This document shows, in pieces, positions 59,908 to 64,000 of a stretch of 64,000 bases of DNA. The number at the start of each line of letters is the position of its first letter. Position 1 is the first letter of the stretch. Position numbers and translations under genes: made by a program. The notes beneath the pieces were generated by a model. The model was not told where the DNA came from and searched no databases. It worked only from the letters and a program-made list of their open reading frames with translations. This DNA comes from Hypomyces perniciosus (Eukaryota; Ascomycota; Sordariomycetes; Hypocreales; Hypocreaceae): positions 434,001-498,000 of the forward strand of contig SPDT01000007.1 of the NCBI GenBank assembly GCA_008477525.1. Reading direction: 5' to 3'.

Positions 59908-60777
59908 TCACAGTTTGCTGTCCACCCATCGAGGGTCTCTCTTTTCCACAAAAGCCAGGACTCCTTCATTAAAATTATGGGAAGAATTCATTCTTGAGTC
60001 CCATGTCTCGCAGAGCAAGCGACTTGCGTTTTCCGCGCTACCGTCCTCCCATCCAGCTATGATGCCGGCACGGGTGACAATGATACTATCTGGACTGTTG
60101 TTGGCGATGGCCGCGGCGTACTCCATGGCCACTTTCACAACTGGGCGATCTAGCACCGCACAATTCTCTGGAGCATCATCCGTAATAGCATTGATCAAAG
60201 CCCACTCCTTTGCCTCTGCAGCTGTGATACTTCTTCCCGTGAGCGCCAGTTCCATCGCTTTAGGCCGGCCAATAGTTCGGGCCAGTCTGGGAAGAGAGCC
60301 CGCGTTGGCAACAACTCCTCTCTTTACTTCTGGAAGCGCGAAGCATGCACTCTTGGCCGCGATAACGAGGTCGAGATTCGCCAGAATCTCCATACCTCCG
60401 CCAAAAGCCAACCCATTGACCGCAGCGATAACTGGTTTCTTGCCGTGACGTCGTGATAGTCCACCAAAGCCAGATGGAGGGTTCATCGGGCGGTCCTGCT
60501 GCTGGCCCTCTGCTCGGCTGCGGTTGAGTTGGTTCCATTCCTTGAGGTCCATGCCAGCGCAAAACGCACGCCCGGCACCGGTGATAATGGCGCAACGCAG
60601 CGATGGCTCACCATCGTACCAGGAAAAGAGAGCCTCGAGCTCATACTGCGCCTCGACGGTCATGGCATTGAGCATCCTAGGTCGGTTGAACACGACCAAC
60701 ATTGTGTGCTGGGCTGGGAAAAGGACCAGTGCATAGCTCTGGGTTGGGGGCTGCCGTTTGAACGCATGCTGCGCCAT
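59908..60777 (-). CDS. sidH: SidH-type enoyl-CoA hydratase with PTS1
   Basis: Crotonase-family protein, 289 residues, single exon, intact. Oxyanion-hole and active-site regions: FCAGMDLKEW, AAVNGLAFGGGMEILANLDLV, LPEVKRGVVANAGSLPRLAR and TGRSITAAEA. It ends in SKL, a type-1 peroxisomal targeting signal, so it should act in peroxisomes. In TAFC/fusarinine pathways SidH converts mevalonyl-CoA to anhydromevalonyl-CoA for acylation of hydroxyornithine, and it is peroxisomal there. The gene sits immediately upstream of the SidD-type NRPS in the same direction, the arrangement expected for that pathway. A general fatty-acid or amino-acid degradation hydratase is the alternative, but context argues against it. 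Confidence 0.83.
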   Translation of the reverse strand: MAQHAFKRQPPTQSYALVLFPAQHTMLVVFNRPRMLNAMTVEAQYELEALFSWYDGEPSLRCAIITGAGRAFCAGMDLKEWNQLNRSRAEGQQQDRPMNPPSGFGGLSRRHGKKPVIAAVNGLAFGGGMEILANLDLVIAAKSACFALPEVKRGVVANAGSLPRLARTIGRPKAMELALTGRSITAAEAKEWALINAITDDAPENCAVLDRPVVKVAMEYAAAIANNSPDSIIVTRAGIIAGWEDGSAENASRLLCETWDSRMNSSHNFNEGVLAFVEKRDPRWVDSKL

Positions 60778-61980
60778 TGGAATTAACTTTGGAATGACAA
60801 GGCTCTTTACGCATAGGTCGAGGTGGTTGCAAAGAGGCTTGGCAAATCCGTCTATTAATACACGATTCGAGTGAATACGAAGATGCTTTTAAATGAGAAG
60901 ATCAATAATTCGTACGGCTACTATGGAGTATACTACTACTAACGGGCAAAGCTTCTCTTGCGAGCGGCGTTTCGTCACACAATGGCCATTCGAATGGCTA
61001 TAGCACCTAGGTAGCTCGTAAACAAACAGGCACTTGCAGTCCCAGCGTAGAGACGGTGTGGGTCATACGCCCACCAGGGCATAAAGACAATCACGGGAGT
61101 TCTCACAAATGCAGCCAAGTTGCCAAGCTACGATCGGCAACTCAAGCCCGAGAGCCCAGACAAGAACAACAGAAGGATGAATGTACCAACGCTTCCAATT
61201 AAACAGAAAAAAGCCAAGAGAAAAAAGGGTTACGGGCTCTATCCATTAAGCTGTTTTGGTTATTTGTTTTAGAAGAGCCTAGGATTTGCCCATATATTAC
61301 CAAAATGATAGATTTAAATCTTTGATCAGAACTGCAAAGACGAAAACAACACCAGAGCCTTGATCATCCGGTGAGTTTCACGTGTAAAATCCCAATTTAT
61401 TTAATTTGAGAGAAAACGTTTTTAATTTTATTTTTTAGTTGCTTACTAGTTAGCTGAAGCTCTGCATGCAACATATACAATAGCTTATTCTTAGCTTATG
61501 CTTAGCTTGCCGTAGTACTTCGTAGGCACATATGCATTCTCCACACACAAAGTCAATGGGAAGCTACATAACTAGTTTCTCTATCAACACCCCTTTAACC
61601 CACCTCGGACTCACTAGATATACCCACCCCTGAGGTTAGGGTCAGTCGCACGATGAGGTTGGAGGGTTCCACGGATTCCCAGACCATGATAAGATGTGAT
61701 TGATTAGATTTCCAAGTTTTCGACATCCTCTCAAGACTCAATTCCCCGTAGTGCATGCACTTGGAGTCCACTGATGGAGAACCCGAGATCGGCTGAGAGT
61801 CAGGCCGAGTGAAAATTTTGTTTGAATCGTAGTATCAACCATACCGTTTGTCCGGTTTTGCCCGTTTATTACAGGCGTTCTCTGGATGAAAAAAATGTTG
61901 AACGAGGCCAGCTCGACTGTTGCTGGCCCTCTGCCTCCGGCCCAATCCATCTTCACCTCCGCCGTCCATGTGTTAGAGCC
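60778..61980. promoter_or_regulatory. Divergent promoter region, sidH-like / sitT-like genes
   Basis: About 1.2 kb between divergent starts. GATAAG cores occur (for example 61,688-61,693), but I found no exact ATCWGATAA. TACTACTACTAA and CACCTAGGTAG motifs are present. No gene is recognised; frames inside are short and unconserved. Confidence 0.45.
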
Positions 61981-64000
61981 ATGGCAGACTCAGCATCAGG
62001 ACGACAGTCTATTGGCTCTCGGATTTTGACGATGGTCAGTACTTATCTTCTACTTGGGGATTGATGATAACTGACGAGCTTATCCTTCGCAGCTCAAAAA
62101 GGCCTTTGGCTACTTCACCATCTATTTACAAGCAAATCCAACAAACCTCGACATTGTGCTATTAGTTACAGGCATCGTTAGTGCCATCGCCTCCGGAATC
62201 CCATTCCCGCTGTTGGGCATCATATTTGGCCAGCTCATCGATGACTTCAATGATGAGACCTGCACAGCCAACACGTCTCATGCTGGAGACTCGGCCACGC
62301 AGGGCGCATACCAAGACGCCGTGAACAGCAAGATCCTTTACGTCGTCTACCTCGCTATAGCTCAATTCGGCTTCATGTATATCCACCTTGTGTGCTGGTC
62401 ACTCGGCGGCGCCAGGCTGGCCCAACGTCTACGCGAACAATACCTCCGCAGCCTGCTGAACAAGGAACCATCATTCTTCGACAACCTGCCGGCCGGTGAA
62501 GTGTCGTCGCGACTGAATGGAGACATACAGATGATCCGTGCAGGCACCTCCGAAAAGGTCGGCATCACCCTCTCCAGCCTTTCCTTTTTTCTAGCATCGT
62601 ATACAATTGCCTTTATCAAGAACACGAGGCTCGCTGGGATTCTGGTCTCACTGGTGCCGGCGTACTTCTCCATGTCACTTGTGGGTGGGTGGTTCATTGA
62701 GAAGTACTCCTCAAAGGCATCAGACCGCTTCGCAGCAGCCTCATCCGTCGCCTCGGAGGCTCTATCCAATGTTGCAGTTGTGCAAGCATTCAACGCAAAC
62801 GATAAGCTGGAAACCAGTTTCTCAACACACTTGCGCATGGCTAGGAATGAGGGACTCAAAAAGGCCCTGGCGAATGGCGTTCAGGCAGGCTTGATGTACT
62901 TTATTGCCTATGCGGCCAACGCGCTGGCTTTCTGGCAAGGTAGTCGTATGATTGCCAAAACGGTGGAGGACAATGGCGAAGGAACAACGGTGGGATCGGT
63001 TTTCACTGTCATTTTCATCCTGGTTGATGGTAAGTTCGACGCAAAGCACATCTCTCTTCCTTATACCGTCCTAAACATATCCGGAAGCTAAAGCCCAACG
63101 ACAGCAACGCTTATCCTTAGCGAGGTTACTCCTTTCCTGCATATTTTTGCCGCAGCATCTGGAGCATTCGCAAAGCTAAAGCGAGACATGGACCACCAGT
63201 CTGCGATTGATGGGACTGCAGACACAGGCCTTAGATTATCCCGAGACACTGCGGGCCAGTTTGAGCTGCGAAATGTCTCCTTCACTTATCCATCCCGACC
63301 AGAGCAGACTGTGCTCCAAAATGTGTCTCTGAAGTGTCCGGCCGGCAAGAAGACAGCCATCATCGGGTTTTCGGGTAGCGGCAAGTCCACTGTGGCTAGT
63401 TTAATGCTTCGATTGTATGACCCTACTGAGGGATCAGTTATGCTGGATGGCCATGACCTTCGCGAACTTAATACACGTCACGTCCGTAGTTTGGTTGGCT
63501 TTGTTCAACAAGAGGCCACTTTACTCGATCGATCCATCTTGGAGAATATTGCACATGGGCTGGTCAACTCTGCTATCCTCGAGCATGAGAACATGCGTGA
63601 TGCGTTGCTTGGACCTCAACTCGCTTCTGTAGCGGCCGCAATCAGAGAGGGTCGAGAAGCAACAGAGGCTGCCCGAGAACATGGTCCCATTGTGGAAGAG
63701 ATTATGAACATGGTCCAGAAAGCGGCAACTCTTGCAGATGCTACACCATTCATCGGAAATCTGCCAGAGGGACTGGGCACCATTGTCGGATCCAGCGGCA
63801 CACTGCTCAGTGGTGGTCAAAAACAGCGTATTGCGATCGCAAGGGGCTTGGTCAAAGACCCCAAAGTTCTTATTCTCGACGAAGCCACAGCGTCTCTTGA
63901 CTCCAAGAGTGAAAGAGAAATTCTTAATGCCTTGGAACGATGTTCTGAGGGAAGGACCGTCATCTCAGTGGCCCACAGGCTCTCCACGATCCAAAAAGCA
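61981..64000 (+). CDS. sitT: ABCB/MDR-type transporter, SitT-like, 3' end beyond window
   Basis: First half of a full ABC-B exporter: short leader (MADSASGRQSIGSRILTM), then an intron from 62,034 to ~62,092, TMD1 with six expected helices, an intron from ~63,029 to ~63,105 (GTAAGT...GACAG) and NBD1. NBD1 shows Walker A GFSGSGKST, Q-loop FVQQEATLLD, signature LLSGGQKQR, Walker B VLILDEATASLD and H-loop AHRLSTI. The second half lies outside the window. In Aspergillus and other fungi an ABC multidrug transporter (SitT) adjoins the sidD and sidH genes; the same position here supports the name, though transport substrate is inferred. No frame break in the part seen. Confidence 0.83.

Overview
The window is nuclear DNA of a filamentous ascomycete (Pezizomycotina). 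Genes are split by short 50-80 bp GT-AG introns, there is a Zn2Cys6 regulator, large NRPS and highly reducing PKS genes occur, and one block carries repeat-induced point mutation (RIP). A Sordariomycete/Hypocreales host is plausible but is inference.

Left part (1 to ~44,000): an accessory biosynthetic locus. A large NRPS (minus, 8,746 to beyond base 1) begins with a free carrier domain. It is divergent from an acyl-AMP/CoA ligase (10,121-12,175). An ABCC-type exporter (13,286-18,446), an AATase-type acyltransferase (20,377-18,941, minus) and an intronless P450 (21,851-23,464) follow. A RIP-degraded LTR retrotransposon (23,969-31,571), with a small TRIM-like element nested in it, interrupts the locus. 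Beyond it lie PKS-like debris, an M20-type amidohydrolase (34,838-33,372, minus) and an HR-PKS with KS-AT-DH-MT-ER-KR-ACP (35,758-43,994). HR-PKS + ligase + acyltransferase + NRPS with an N-terminal carrier is the gene set of emericellamide-type lipopeptide pathways. The inferred logic is that the PKS makes a reduced chain, the ligase activates it, the acyltransferase and/or ligase loads it on the N-terminal carrier, the NRPS adds residues, the P450 tailors and the ABCC pump exports.

Middle (44,400-51,850): a gene fragment, a berberine-bridge-type FAD oxidase broken by a nonsense codon, an SDR and an AflR-like Zn2Cys6 regulator.

Right part (52,400 to the end): a conserved extracellular-siderophore locus. 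It has a SidD/NPS6-type NRPS (A-T-C-dA-T-C), a SidH-type enoyl-CoA hydratase ending in SKL, and a SitT-type ABCB transporter running off the window. An exact ATCAGATAA iron-GATA consensus lies upstream of the NRPS.

Seven single-base frame breaks occur in the left locus (NRPS three, ligase two, ABCC one, PKS one). All seven are explained by one missing base, mostly in short homopolymers. This looks more like sequencing or assembly undercalls than decay, although no break was found in the siderophore genes. The nonsense codon in the oxidase is of a different kind and looks genuine.
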